From NCBI RefSeq assembly GCF_041435355.1, contig NZ_CP108442.1, positions 3,782,001 through 3,846,000 of the forward strand: 64,000 nt of DNA, in the 5' to 3' direction. Position numbers and translations under genes: made by a program. The notes beneath the pieces were generated by a model. It ran no database searches, was not told the DNA's origin, and worked only from the letters and a program-made list of their open reading frames with translations. The stretch is from Streptomyces sp. NBC_01276. Its GTDB lineage: Bacteria; Actinomycetota; Actinomycetes; Streptomycetales; Streptomycetaceae. This document shows positions 7,691 to 16,427 of the stretch, in pieces. The stretch's first letter is position 1. Every line of letters starts with the position of its first letter.

Positions 7691-9613
7691 ATGACGTCCG
7701 ACTCCCTTTCCTCACCGGACCTCCCCGGCGGCACGAAAGCCGCAGCGGCGACCGGAGCCGCGACCGGAGCCGAGGTCAACAACTTCCAGGTCGACCTGCG
7801 CGGCCTGGTCGACCTGCTCTCCCACCACCTCTACTCCAGCCCCCGCGTCTACGTCCGCGAACTCCTGCAGAACGCCGTCGACGCCGTCACCGCCCGCCAC
7901 GCCCACGAACCCGGCGCCCTGGTCCGCATCCGCCTCTCCGCGTCCGCCGGCCGCGTCACCATCGAGGACTCCGGCATCGGCCTGACCGCCGCCGAGGCCC
8001 ACTCCCTCCTCGCCACCATCGGCCGCAGCTCCAAACGCGGCGGCAACGGCACCGACCCCGACATCCGCGGCCTGGAGACCACCCGTCAGGAGTTCCTCGG
8101 CCAGTTCGGCATCGGCCTGCTCGCCTGCTTCGTCGTCGCCCGCCGGATCAGGGTCGTCACCCGCTCCGCCCGCGACCCCCTGGCCGCTCCCGTGGAATGG
8201 CTGGCCACGGACGACGGCTCGTACACCGTGCGCGAACTGCCCCACGAGGCACGCCCGGAGCCCGGCACCACCGTCCACCTGGAAGCCCGCCCCGGCGCCG
8301 AGGAGTGGACCGAACCCGCCAGGGTCGAGCGGCTCGCCCGCGACTACGGCTCCCTCCTTCCCCACGAGATCACCTTCGACGACGGACTCGGCGGCGCCCC
8401 GCGCCCCGTCACCGACCGGCCCGCCGTGTGGGACCGCCCCTTCCCCACCCCGGCCGCCCGCCGCGTCGCGCTCGCCGGACACTGCGCCGCGCTCTTCGGC
8501 TTCACCCCCCTCGACAGCATCGACCTCGACCTGCCGGTCGCCGGGATCCGCGGCGTCGCGTACGTCCTGCCCGAACCGACCAGCCCCGCCCACCGGGCCG
8601 GACACCGCGTCCACCTCAAGGGCATGCTGCTGACCGACCAGGCCGACAACCTGCTGCCCGACTGGGCGTTCTTCGTCCGCGTCGTCCTCGACACCGACAC
8701 GCTGCGCCCCACCGCATCCCGCGAGAACCTCTACGACGACGAGACCCTGGCCGCCGTACGCGAAGCCCTGGGCGCCCGCGTCCGGGCCTGGCTGGCCGAG
8801 CTCGCCGTCGGCGAACCGGACCGGCTGGCAACCTTCCTGAGCGTCCACCACCTCGGCGTGAAGTCGCTGGCCAGGCACGACGCCGAGCTGCTCGCGCTGA
8901 TGCTGCCCTGGCTGCCCTTCGAGACCAGCGACGGCTCGATGAGCCTGGAGGAGTTCGCGGCCGCCCACGCCGACATCCACTTCACCCGCACCGTCGAGGA
9001 GTTCCGCCAGATCGCCCCGATCGCGGCGGCCCACGGCCTGGGCGTCATCAACGCCGGCTACACCTACGACGCCGACCTGCTGGCGCTGCTGCCCTCCGTA
9101 CGCCCGGACCTCAAGGTCACCGAGCTCGACGCGGGAGCCGTCACCGAACGCCTCGACCCCGTCGCCACCGAGGTCGAACTGGCCCTCGCCGGCTTCCTGG
9201 CCACCGCCCGCACCCGCCTGGAGTCCCACAGCTGCGACGTGGTGCTGCGCGCCTTCCAGCCCGTGGCCGTCCCCGCCCTCTACCTCGACGACCGCCAGGC
9301 CCGCCAGGAACGCGACCGCACGGCCGCGCTCGACAACGCCGATTCCCTGTGGAGCGGCATCCTCGGCTCCCTGCGCGGCTCCGGCCCCCGGGCCCGCCTG
9401 GTCCTCAACCACAACAACCCGCTGATCAGGCGCATCGCGGGCCTCCCCGACCCCACCCTGACCGGCACGGCGGTCGAATCCCTGTACGGGCAGGCCCTGC
9501 TGATGTCCCAGCGACCCCTGCGCCCGGCGGACTCCACCCTGCTCAACCGGGCCTTCCTCGGGCTCCTGGAATGGGCGACCCACCCCACCCAGGCCCAGGA
9601 GGACGACAAGTGA
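7691..9613 (+). CDS. Hsp90-family ATPase (HtpG-like)
   Basis: GHKL-type ATPase chaperone homologue of 640 residues. The Bergerat fold is clear: RELLQNAVDAV (catalytic E about 57, Mg-binding N about 61), EDSGIGLT (93-), lid region ATIGRSSKRGG, and LGQFGIGLL (136-). Middle domain: TLRPTASRENLYDD near residue 343 corresponds to the SRE segment that carries the catalytic-loop arginine in HtpG. The N-terminal 28 residues are Ala/Thr-rich and extra, and the last third diverges from HtpG, so dimerisation is uncertain. It overlaps the downstream TPR gene by four bases, suggesting a chaperone/co-chaperone pair. Translation may be controlled by the preceding hairpin. Confidence 0.85.
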   Translation: MTSDSLSSPDLPGGTKAAAATGAATGAEVNNFQVDLRGLVDLLSHHLYSSPRVYVRELLQNAVDAVTARHAHEPGALVRIRLSASAGRVTIEDSGIGLTAAEAHSLLATIGRSSKRGGNGTDPDIRGLETTRQEFLGQFGIGLLACFVVARRIRVVTRSARDPLAAPVEWLATDDGSYTVRELPHEARPEPGTTVHLEARPGAEEWTEPARVERLARDYGSLLPHEITFDDGLGGAPRPVTDRPAVWDRPFPTPAARRVALAGHCAALFGFTPLDSIDLDLPVAGIRGVAYVLPEPTSPAHRAGHRVHLKGMLLTDQADNLLPDWAFFVRVVLDTDTLRPTASRENLYDDETLAAVREALGARVRAWLAELAVGEPDRLATFLSVHHLGVKSLARHDAELLALMLPWLPFETSDGSMSLEEFAAAHADIHFTRTVEEFRQIAPIAAAHGLGVINAGYTYDADLLALLPSVRPDLKVTELDAGAVTERLDPVATEVELALAGFLATARTRLESHSCDVVLRAFQPVAVPALYLDDRQARQERDRTAALDNADSLWSGILGSLRGSGPRARLVLNHNNPLIRRIAGLPDPTLTGTAVESLYGQALLMSQRPLRPADSTLLNRAFLGLLEWATHPTQAQEDDK

Positions 9614-12600
9614 CCGCCATGACCAACGAAGAGATCCGGCAGGGACTGCAGCAGAACCGCGGCCTGCCCCACGGCGCGGCCCGCAACGCGCAGGCCGAGG
9701 CCCTCACCGCCGCCGCCGAGGTCAGCGGGGACCCCGCGCTGTTCCGCCACGCGTTGATCACCCAGATCGACGCCTACGAGTACAGCGCCGAACGCACCCG
9801 CATGGTCATCCCGTTCGCCCGCCTCCTCCAGGAGTACGACCGCGACCCCACGGCCTTCGACAGCGGCCACGCCCACGCCCTGTTCTGGCGCTTCAAGTGG
9901 GTGGCCGGCCGGATCGTCGAATCCCCCGAGATCCCCATCGAGACGGTCACCCGCTGGCTCGACGACATGGAACGGCGCTACCGGATCGCCGGGTACAGCG
10001 AACGCGCCGTGCGCCAGTCCGAGTTCTACCTGGCCCACGCCACCGGCGACCGCGAGCGGGCCGAACGGGCCATCGCCCGTTGGCGGGCCGCCGACCGCGA
10101 CGCCATGAGCGACTGCCGCGCCTGCGAGACCCACACCCAGGGCTGGTTCTGGGCCGACCGGGGCGAGGACGCGAAGGCGATCGAGGTCTGGGAGCCGGTC
10201 CTCGGCGGCGGCCAGACCTGCATGGAGGAGCCGCACCGGGTCCTCGCGCGCTCCCTGCTGCCCCTCGTACGGCTCGGCCGCGCCGACGAGGCCCGCTCCC
10301 ACCACCTGCGGGGATACCGCCTGGCCCGGGGCAAGGAGAGCCTGCTGCGCTCCATCGGCGAGCACATCGAGTTCTGCGCCCTGACCGGCAACGAGGCCCG
10401 CGGTCTGGAGATCCTCTCCGAACACGCCGTCCACCTCGTCCCGCTCGCGGACGTCGACACCCAGATGGAGTTCTTCGGCGGGGCGCTCGTCCTGCTGCGC
10501 CGGCTGCACCGGCTCGGGCACGGCGCGGACCTGTCCGTCCCCTACGAGGGCACCCCGCGCACCGTCGACGAGCTGTACGGGATCCTCCACGGCCAGGCCC
10601 TGGCGATCGCCGCCCGCTTCGACGCCCGCAACGGCAGCAGCCGGGTCTCGGACGAGCTGCGCGAGCGGATCGGGCGGGAACCGCTGCTCGACGTCCTCCC
10701 GCTGGGGGTGCGCAGCGCCGGACTGCCCCGGACCGTGCCGGTGACCCCCGCGCCGGCCGTGGCCCCGGCCCGGCCGCAGGCTCCCGGAGCCGGCCTCGAC
10801 GCCCTCGTGGAGCGGGCCCGCACCGCACGCGACTCGGGCCACCCGGGGGCGGAAGCCCTGTGGGCGGAGGTGGCCGTACGGGTCTCGGCCCTCCCCGCCT
10901 CGGAGGCGGACCCGCTCGTCACCGCCGACGTGGCCGACCAGCGGGCCCTGGCCGCCGCGCGGGCCGGCGCGAAGGACGCGCCGCAACTGCTGGCGGACGT
11001 CCGCGCCCGGTACCGGGCACTGGGACGGGCGGAGCGCGTGGCCCTCACCGAGCTCCGGCTGGCGACCGCCGCCGCCCAGTCCGGGGAAGAGCCGGAACGG
11101 GTCCGGGAACTGCTGGCGACCGCCCTGCGCGCCGCCGAGGCACTGGACCCGGCCGAACCGCTGCGGACCCGGCGGATCGCGCTCGCGGAGCTGTCCTCGA
11201 TGCGCGTGGAGTCGTACCTGCGCACGGTCGAGGCCACGCGCACGCAGGACCACGGCCACGGCCACGGCCACGGGGAGGAGCACGGCCACGAGGTGCTGGT
11301 GGCCGACCTCGGCGCGTTCGTCGCCGCCTACGGACCGGACCTCGCGGACCTGACCGCCGAGGCCGAGGAGATGCTGGGCCGGCTGGCACTCTCCGCGGGC
11401 GACACCGACCGGGCCCTCCCCCTGCTGGCATCCGCCGCTGCCCGGGTGATCGAGGCCGACCGTCCGTGGGAGGCCGTGGACCCGCTCGTACTGCGGGCCG
11501 GGGTACTGGTGTCCCTGGAGCGGACCGAGGAGGCCGAGGAAGCGGCGCGGTCCGCCCTGGAGCACGCCGCCGAGGTCGTCGACGCCGAGCAGCAGGGCAT
11601 CGTACGGATCACCCTCGCGGACGTCCTGCTGCGCCGGGACTCGGCGGCGGAGGCCGCCGAGCACGCCCTGACGGCGGCGCACTGGTTCGACCAGGCCGGC
11701 CTGACCTCCGAGGGCGGCGCCCAGGCCCGGCTGCTGCTGGCCCGGGCCTACGCCGGTGAGGGCCGGACCGCCGACGCGGCGGAAGTGCTCCGGTCCACGC
11801 TGGCCGACCTGCTCCAGCACGGTGAGGGCCAGGCCGTCTCGGCGCGGGACTTCCTGGGCAACCTGCTGCGGGAGCTGCGCGATGCGCGGGGCGCCGCGGA
11901 GCAGTTCCTGCTGGCGGCGGAGCTGGTGCAGGGCTGGGAGGACCCGCGTCCGCAGGCGGGCTTCGCCCAGGCGGCCGCCGACTGCCTCTCCGACGCCGGC
12001 CTGGCCGAGGAGGCCGTCGCCGCCTACGAGCGTGCCCTGGAACTGCGTCGGCTGACCGGGGAGGCCGTCGTCTCCGAGGCCCGGATCCTGCGTTCGCTGG
12101 CCTGGCTGGGGCTGCGCGAGGCCGTCACGGACGTGACGACGGCCGCCGCCCGGACCCGGATGGACGAGGCGGCCGGGGTCCTGGAGGGCGCCCTGGCCCT
12201 GGACCCGGAGGACCCGGAGCTGCGGTCCGAGCTGGCCCAGACCTGGCACCAGCTGGCACAGGTACTGGACCGGCGGGTCAGTACCGAACTCCCCGTCGAG
12301 GACGGGGACGAGGCCGAGGACGGCCGGGACGGCCGGGAAGGAAGCGGTGGCTCCCCGGCACGGGGCACGCTGGGCGCGGCGGGCATCGAGGCGCTGCGGC
12401 TGGAGGAGGTCGGGCTCTGGGAGCGGGCGGCGGCGCTCTACTCCACGCTCGGGTCCGCGTACCTCCAGGAACGCTTCCAGTGCCTGAACAACGCCGCCTG
12501 GACGGATCAGGAGCTGGGACGGCCGACGGCGGGCGCCGCCCGGATCGCCGCGCTGATCGAGGAGGTCGGGAAGCTGCCCGAGGGAACCGCTCCGGAGTGG

Positions 12601-12645
12601 CTGCTGCCGCAGGCGGAGCGGGTCCTCACCCACCTGACGGCCTGA
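9610..12645 (+). CDS. large tetratricopeptide-repeat protein, partner of the Hsp90-family protein
   Basis: Soluble helical-repeat protein of 1011 residues. Ala/Leu/Glu-rich helix pairs with TPR-like spacing run through most of it, clearest in the last 450 residues (for example AEQFLLAAELV, AVAAYERALELRR, AAGVLEGALALDPEDPEL, LWERAAALYSTLGSAYL). Residues about 547-562 form a His/Gly/Glu-rich patch (DHGHGHGHGEEHGHE) that might bind metal. I chose the GTG at 9610 because AGGAGG (9597-9602) lies seven bases upstream and it gives a GTGA overlap with the Hsp90 stop; the ATG at 9619 is the alternative. No enzymatic domain was recognised. The obvious inference is that it binds or directs the Hsp90-family protein. 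Confidence 0.75.
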   Translation: MTAMTNEEIRQGLQQNRGLPHGAARNAQAEALTAAAEVSGDPALFRHALITQIDAYEYSAERTRMVIPFARLLQEYDRDPTAFDSGHAHALFWRFKWVAGRIVESPEIPIETVTRWLDDMERRYRIAGYSERAVRQSEFYLAHATGDRERAERAIARWRAADRDAMSDCRACETHTQGWFWADRGEDAKAIEVWEPVLGGGQTCMEEPHRVLARSLLPLVRLGRADEARSHHLRGYRLARGKESLLRSIGEHIEFCALTGNEARGLEILSEHAVHLVPLADVDTQMEFFGGALVLLRRLHRLGHGADLSVPYEGTPRTVDELYGILHGQALAIAARFDARNGSSRVSDELRERIGREPLLDVLPLGVRSAGLPRTVPVTPAPAVAPARPQAPGAGLDALVERARTARDSGHPGAEALWAEVAVRVSALPASEADPLVTADVADQRALAAARAGAKDAPQLLADVRARYRALGRAERVALTELRLATAAAQSGEEPERVRELLATALRAAEALDPAEPLRTRRIALAELSSMRVESYLRTVEATRTQDHGHGHGHGEEHGHEVLVADLGAFVAAYGPDLADLTAEAEEMLGRLALSAGDTDRALPLLASAAARVIEADRPWEAVDPLVLRAGVLVSLERTEEAEEAARSALEHAAEVVDAEQQGIVRITLADVLLRRDSAAEAAEHALTAAHWFDQAGLTSEGGAQARLLLARAYAGEGRTADAAEVLRSTLADLLQHGEGQAVSARDFLGNLLRELRDARGAAEQFLLAAELVQGWEDPRPQAGFAQAAADCLSDAGLAEEAVAAYERALELRRLTGEAVVSEARILRSLAWLGLREAVTDVTTAAARTRMDEAAGVLEGALALDPEDPELRSELAQTWHQLAQVLDRRVSTELPVEDGDEAEDGRDGREGSGGSPARGTLGAAGIEALRLEEVGLWERAAALYSTLGSAYLQERFQCLNNAAWTDQELGRPTAGAARIAALIEEVGKLPEGTAPEWLLPQAERVLTHLTA

Positions 12646-12655
12646 GGACACGACC

Positions 12656-12697
12656 GGCCCGGCCGGGACCCGCCACGCGGCGGGTACCGGCCGGGCC
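12656..12697. terminator. bidirectional terminator hairpin
   Basis: An 11-bp GC stem (12656-12666 with 12687-12697), one mismatch, then a 7-bp stem (12668-12674 with 12679-12685) and a four-base loop. It lies between the convergent TPR and luciferase-like genes and can serve both. Confidence 0.75.
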
Positions 12698-12708
12698 ACC
12701 GGCTCTCG

Positions 12709-13611
12709 TCAGGCTTCGAGCTGGGCGAGCGCCTCGGTGGCGATCCGCTCGAAGACGGCCTCGTCGGCCGCGAAGTCGGAGTCCGGGATCGGGGCGTGGA
12801 TGACGATCTCGGTGAAGCCCAGCTCGCGGTGACGGCCCGCGAAGTCGACGAACGCGTCCACCGACTCCAGCATGGTGCCGCGCTCCGGCGTGAAGCCGGT
12901 CAGCAGGACCTTCTCGATGGTGTCGGACTCGCGCCCGATCTCCGCCAGGGCCTTCTCCAGCTTGCCGACCTGGCCGCGCAGGGCCTCCAGCGACTGCTCG
13001 GGCGTCCCCTCGAAGACCTTCGGGTCACCGGCCGTCACCCAGGCCTGACCGTGGCTCGCGGCGAGCTTCACCCCGCGCGGGCCGGTCGCGGCCACCGCGA
13101 ACGGCAGCCTCGGGCGCTGCACGCAGCCGGGGATGCTGCGGGCCTCCACGGCCGAGTAGAAGGTGCCGTGGTGGGTCAGGGCGCTCTCGGTCAGCAGCCG
13201 GTCGAGCAGCGGCACGAATTCGGCGAAGCGGTCCGCCCGCTCGCGCGGGCTCCACTCCTCCTGGCCCAGCGCCAACGCGTCGAAGCCGTTGCCGCCCGCG
13301 CCGATGCCGAGGGTGATGCGCCCGCCGGAGACGTCGTCCAGCGTCATCAGGTCCTTGGCCAGGGTCACCGGGTGCCGGAAGTTCGGCGAGGTCACCAGCG
13401 TGCCCAGCCGGAGCCGGTCGGTGACGGCGGCGGCAGCGGTCAGGGTGGGCACGGCCGCGTACCAGGGGCCGTCGCGGAAGGTCCGCCAGGTCAGGTGGTC
13501 GTAGGTGTAGGCGGTGTGGAACCCGAGCCGCTCGGCCCGCTCCCACTGGTCACGCCCGCCCTCGTGCCAAGGACGGACCGGGAGGATGACAGTGCTCAGA
13601 CGCAGACTCAT
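12709..13611 (-). CDS. LLM-class (F420-dependent) oxidoreductase
   Basis: Luciferase-like TIM-barrel oxidoreductase of 300 residues, probably using coenzyme F420, which streptomycetes make. Recognisable segments: AYTYDHLTWR, the T-D-R-L-R-L-G-T-L-V-T-S-P-N-F-R-H-P strand, LDDVSGGRITLGIGAGGNGFD, and LPFAVAATGPRG. The GRITLGIGAG motif is a strong family marker. Start is the ATG at 13611 (MSLRLSTVIL); the open frame continues 60 codons upstream through a parS site but is not credible as protein. Substrate unknown; flavin instead of F420 remains possible. Confidence 0.88.
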   Translation of the reverse strand: MSLRLSTVILPVRPWHEGGRDQWERAERLGFHTAYTYDHLTWRTFRDGPWYAAVPTLTAAAAVTDRLRLGTLVTSPNFRHPVTLAKDLMTLDDVSGGRITLGIGAGGNGFDALALGQEEWSPRERADRFAEFVPLLDRLLTESALTHHGTFYSAVEARSIPGCVQRPRLPFAVAATGPRGVKLAASHGQAWVTAGDPKVFEGTPEQSLEALRGQVGKLEKALAEIGRESDTIEKVLLTGFTPERGTMLESVDAFVDFAGRHRELGFTEIVIHAPIPDSDFAADEAVFERIATEALAQLEA

Positions 13612-13691
13612 GCGTTCGAGCCTACGGGCGCCTCCGCACCAACCGCACATTCCGCACCACGCGCCCCGCCACTCCAGGCCCCCGCCGCCGT

Positions 13692-13705
13692 GTTTCACGT
13701 GAAAC
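13692..13705. other. parS site (ParB-binding centromere element)
   Basis: Exact 14-bp palindrome GTTTCACGTGAAAC, the streptomycete parS consensus bound by ParB. It lies in the promoter gap between the divergent luciferase-like gene and the HAD gene. Confidence 0.95.
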
Positions 13706-13739
13706 ATCTGCCCACCGTCTGGCCTGGGCGCCCGGGACC

Positions 13740-14618
13740 ATGGGCGAAGATGGAGCGGTGACCTCGGCTCCCCAGCGCCCGGACGGGCCAACCCCCGTGA
13801 CCCGGCTCATCGCCACCGACCTCGACGGAACCCTGCTGCGCGACGACAAATCCGTCTCGCACCGCACCGTCGCCGCGCTCGCCGCCGCCGAGGAGGCCGG
13901 GATCGAGGTCTTCTTCGTCACCGGCCGCCCGGCCCGCTGGATGGACGTGGTCAGCGATCACGTCCAGGGCCACGGCCTGGCGATCTGCGCCAACGGCGCG
14001 GCCGTCGTCGACCTCCACGCCGACCGGGAGTTCGTGCAGGTCAGGGAGCTGCCCCGGGCCACCGCACTGACGGTCGTACAAAGCCTGCGGAAGGCCGCCC
14101 CCGGTACCTCCTTCGCGGTCGAGCGGACCACCGGCATCAACTACGAGCCGGCCTATCCGCCGTTCTTCGAGAGCCCGGGCGCCACGGTCGCCACTGCCGA
14201 GAAGCTGCTGCACGAGGAGCCCGAGGACACGGCGGCGCCCGTGCTGAAGCTGCTCGCCCACCACGCCGAACTGGCACCGGACGAGTTCCTCGCCCTGGCC
14301 CGCTCGGCCGCCGGCGCCTACGCCTCGATCACCCGCTCCAGCCCGACCGCCCTGCTGGAGATCAGCGGTCTCGGCGTGTCCAAGGCCAGCACCCTGGCCC
14401 GGTGCTGCGCCGAGCGCGGTATCTCGCCCGCCGAGGTGGTCGCGTTCGGGGACATGCCGAACGACGTGGAGATGCTCCGCTGGGCGGGCACCTCGTACGC
14501 GATGGGCAACGCCCACCCGGACGTGATCGCGGCCGCGTCGGGCCGTACGGTCGCCAACAACGAGGACGGGGTCGCCGTCGTCATCGAGCGCATCCTCGCC
14601 GAACGCTCCGCGGGGTGA
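13740..14618 (+). CDS. HAD-superfamily phosphatase (Cof type)
   Basis: Cytosolic hydrolase of 292 residues. HAD motif I is IATDLDGTLL, motif II FVTGRP (threonine), motif III the lysine in GVSKASTL, motif IV GDMPNDVEML; the cap of type C2B lies between II and III. These define Cof/YbiV-type sugar-phosphate phosphatases; the actual substrate is not predictable. The start is uncertain: ATG 13740 is used, but the GTGs at 13758 and 13797 are also possible, the last lying immediately before the conserved RLIATDLDGT. Confidence 0.88.
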   Translation: MGEDGAVTSAPQRPDGPTPVTRLIATDLDGTLLRDDKSVSHRTVAALAAAEEAGIEVFFVTGRPARWMDVVSDHVQGHGLAICANGAAVVDLHADREFVQVRELPRATALTVVQSLRKAAPGTSFAVERTTGINYEPAYPPFFESPGATVATAEKLLHEEPEDTAAPVLKLLAHHAELAPDEFLALARSAAGAYASITRSSPTALLEISGLGVSKASTLARCCAERGISPAEVVAFGDMPNDVEMLRWAGTSYAMGNAHPDVIAAASGRTVANNEDGVAVVIERILAERSAG

Positions 14619-14632
14619 CCGGGTAGGGCTGG

Positions 14633-14653
14633 AGTCGCGGGCCGGGCGCGACT
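14633..14653. terminator. possible bidirectional terminator
   Basis: AGTCGCG (14633-14639) pairs with CGCGACT (14647-14653) across a seven-base loop in the 48-base gap between convergent genes. The stem is short, so confidence is modest. Confidence 0.4.
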
Positions 14654-14666
14654 TCGACGGCAGGGC

Positions 14667-16403
14667 CTAGAGCGGGGCCTCCCACACCAGGGTCGTCCCG
14701 CCGCCGTCCTCGGCGATGCCGGGCCCGTAGAAGCTGGTGCCCCCCAGCGACTCGGCCCTGCGGCGCAGGTTGCGCAGGCCACTGCGGCGGCCGCCCTCCG
14801 CGATGCCCACCCCGTCGTCCGCGACCTCCAGCCGCACTCCGGGCCGGCCGTCGTCCAGGGTGACCGTGGAATCGAGCACCACCTCGATGTGGGAGGCCTC
14901 CGCGTGCCGGAAGGCGTTCGACAGGGCCTCGCGCAGGGCCGCGATCAGGTTCTTGCCGACCAGCTCGCCGACGACCGCGTCGATCGGGCCCAGGAAGCGG
15001 TGCGCGGGCTTGAAGCCCAGCGGCACGGCGGCCATGTTGATCTCCCTCAGCACCCGGGTGCGCAGCCCCGAGGGGGCCTCCGCCGGGCCCTGCTGGAGCG
15101 CGAAGATCGCGGTCCGGATCTCCTGGATCGTCACGTCCAGCTCGTCCACGGCCTTGCCCACCCCGTCACGGACCTCCGGAACGATGGACCGCCGCTGGGC
15201 TCCCTCCAGCATCATCCCCGTGGCGAACAGCCGCTGGATGACCAGATCGTGCAGGTCGCGGGCGATCCGGTCGCGGTCCTCGAACACCGCGAGCCGCTCC
15301 CGGTCGCGCTGTGCCTCGGCCATCATCAGCGCGAGCGCGGCCTGCGAGGCGAACTGCGTGGCCAGGGTCCGTTCGGCCTCGGTGAACGGCCTCTCGCCGC
15401 GGGCCCTGGGGGTGACCAGGGCGCCCAGGACCCGGCCACCGCTGTGCAGGGGGAGCATCATGCAGGGCCCGTACTGGCTGGTGAGCCGGCTGATCATGCG
15501 CGGGTCGCCGGCGGCGTCCTCCACGAACACGGGCTCACCGCGCAGCAGCCTGTCCACCACCGGGCTCTCCGCCGGGATGACCACGCCGAGCGAGGTGGCC
15601 GGGTTCTCGGCGGAGACGGCCACGATCTCCATCCCGCCCTCCTCCGTGGGCAGCATCACGATCCCCGCGGCGGAGTCGGCCAGTCGGCGGGCCTGTTCGG
15701 CGACCACCGCGAGGGCGTCGTCCGCGTCCCCGCCCGACAGCAGGGCCGTGGTAACGGCCACCGACCCGTCGATCCACCGCTCGCGCTGGGTGGCGGCCTC
15801 GTACAGCCTGGCGTTGCCGATGGCGATGCCCGCCTCGGTGGCCAGCACGCGGACCATGTGGACGTCGTAGTCGTTGAACTCGCCGCCGCCGTTCTTCTCG
15901 GCGAGGTAGAGGTTGCCGAAGATCTCGCCCTGGACCCGGATGGGCACCCCGAGGAAGGTCTTCATGGGCGGGTGGTGCGCGGGGAACCCGGCCGACCTCG
16001 GATCCTTCGCCAGATCGGCAAGGTGCACCGTGTCCGGATGGGAGATCAGCGCACCGAGCAGCCCCCGCCGCCCGTCCGGACGGTTCCCGATCTTCCGCGC
16101 CAGCTCGGCGCTGACGCCGTAGGTGACGAAGTCCGAAAGACCGCGGCCCTCGACGTCCACGACGCCGATCGCCGCGTAGCGGGCGTCGGCGAGCTCGGCG
16201 GCCGTCTCACAGATCCGGTCGAGCGTGGAGTGCAGTTCGAGCCCGGTACCGACCGAGCGCATGGCTTCCAGGAGTTGGGGGACCCGGGCGGTCAGCTCGG
16301 TGGACAGCCCCTGCAGACTCCGGGTGGCCCGGGTGGCGGCCTCCAACGGGTCCGGAGTTCCCCGTGTTGGGTCCGGTGGTTCCTGAGACTCCTGCGCTGA
16401 CAT
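14667..16403 (-). CDS. GAF-domain sensor histidine kinase (DevS/DosT-like)
   Basis: Cytoplasmic histidine kinase of 578 residues with no membrane segment. GAF domains lie at about 60-205 and 230-375, then a HisKA_3 dimerisation helix with phospho-acceptor H385 (RIARDLHDLVIQRLF), then a HATPase with N-box EALSNAFRHAEAS and DDGVGIAEGG. In GAF-1 the segment FPAHHPPMKTFLGVPIRV aligns with DevS/DosT, and H144 sits where the haem-ligating histidine is, so an O2/NO/CO or redox sensor is likely. Its start is 24 bases after the stop of cydCD, placing it in the cytochrome bd operon. No response regulator gene is adjacent. Confidence 0.9.
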   Translation of the reverse strand: MSAQESQEPPDPTRGTPDPLEAATRATRSLQGLSTELTARVPQLLEAMRSVGTGLELHSTLDRICETAAELADARYAAIGVVDVEGRGLSDFVTYGVSAELARKIGNRPDGRRGLLGALISHPDTVHLADLAKDPRSAGFPAHHPPMKTFLGVPIRVQGEIFGNLYLAEKNGGGEFNDYDVHMVRVLATEAGIAIGNARLYEAATQRERWIDGSVAVTTALLSGGDADDALAVVAEQARRLADSAAGIVMLPTEEGGMEIVAVSAENPATSLGVVIPAESPVVDRLLRGEPVFVEDAAGDPRMISRLTSQYGPCMMLPLHSGGRVLGALVTPRARGERPFTEAERTLATQFASQAALALMMAEAQRDRERLAVFEDRDRIARDLHDLVIQRLFATGMMLEGAQRRSIVPEVRDGVGKAVDELDVTIQEIRTAIFALQQGPAEAPSGLRTRVLREINMAAVPLGFKPAHRFLGPIDAVVGELVGKNLIAALREALSNAFRHAEASHIEVVLDSTVTLDDGRPGVRLEVADDGVGIAEGGRRSGLRNLRRRAESLGGTSFYGPGIAEDGGGTTLVWEAPL

Positions 16404-16427
16404 GCCCTTGAGACTAGTTAGTCCCGT

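Noticed and set aside
7681..9609. The TPR reading frame stays open for 643 codons across the Hsp90-family gene, suggesting one 1654-residue protein
   Set aside because: The upstream translation is Arg/Pro-rich, typical of an off-frame reading of GC-rich coding DNA, while the Hsp90 frame carries clear family motifs. A Shine-Dalgarno fits the GTG at 9610.
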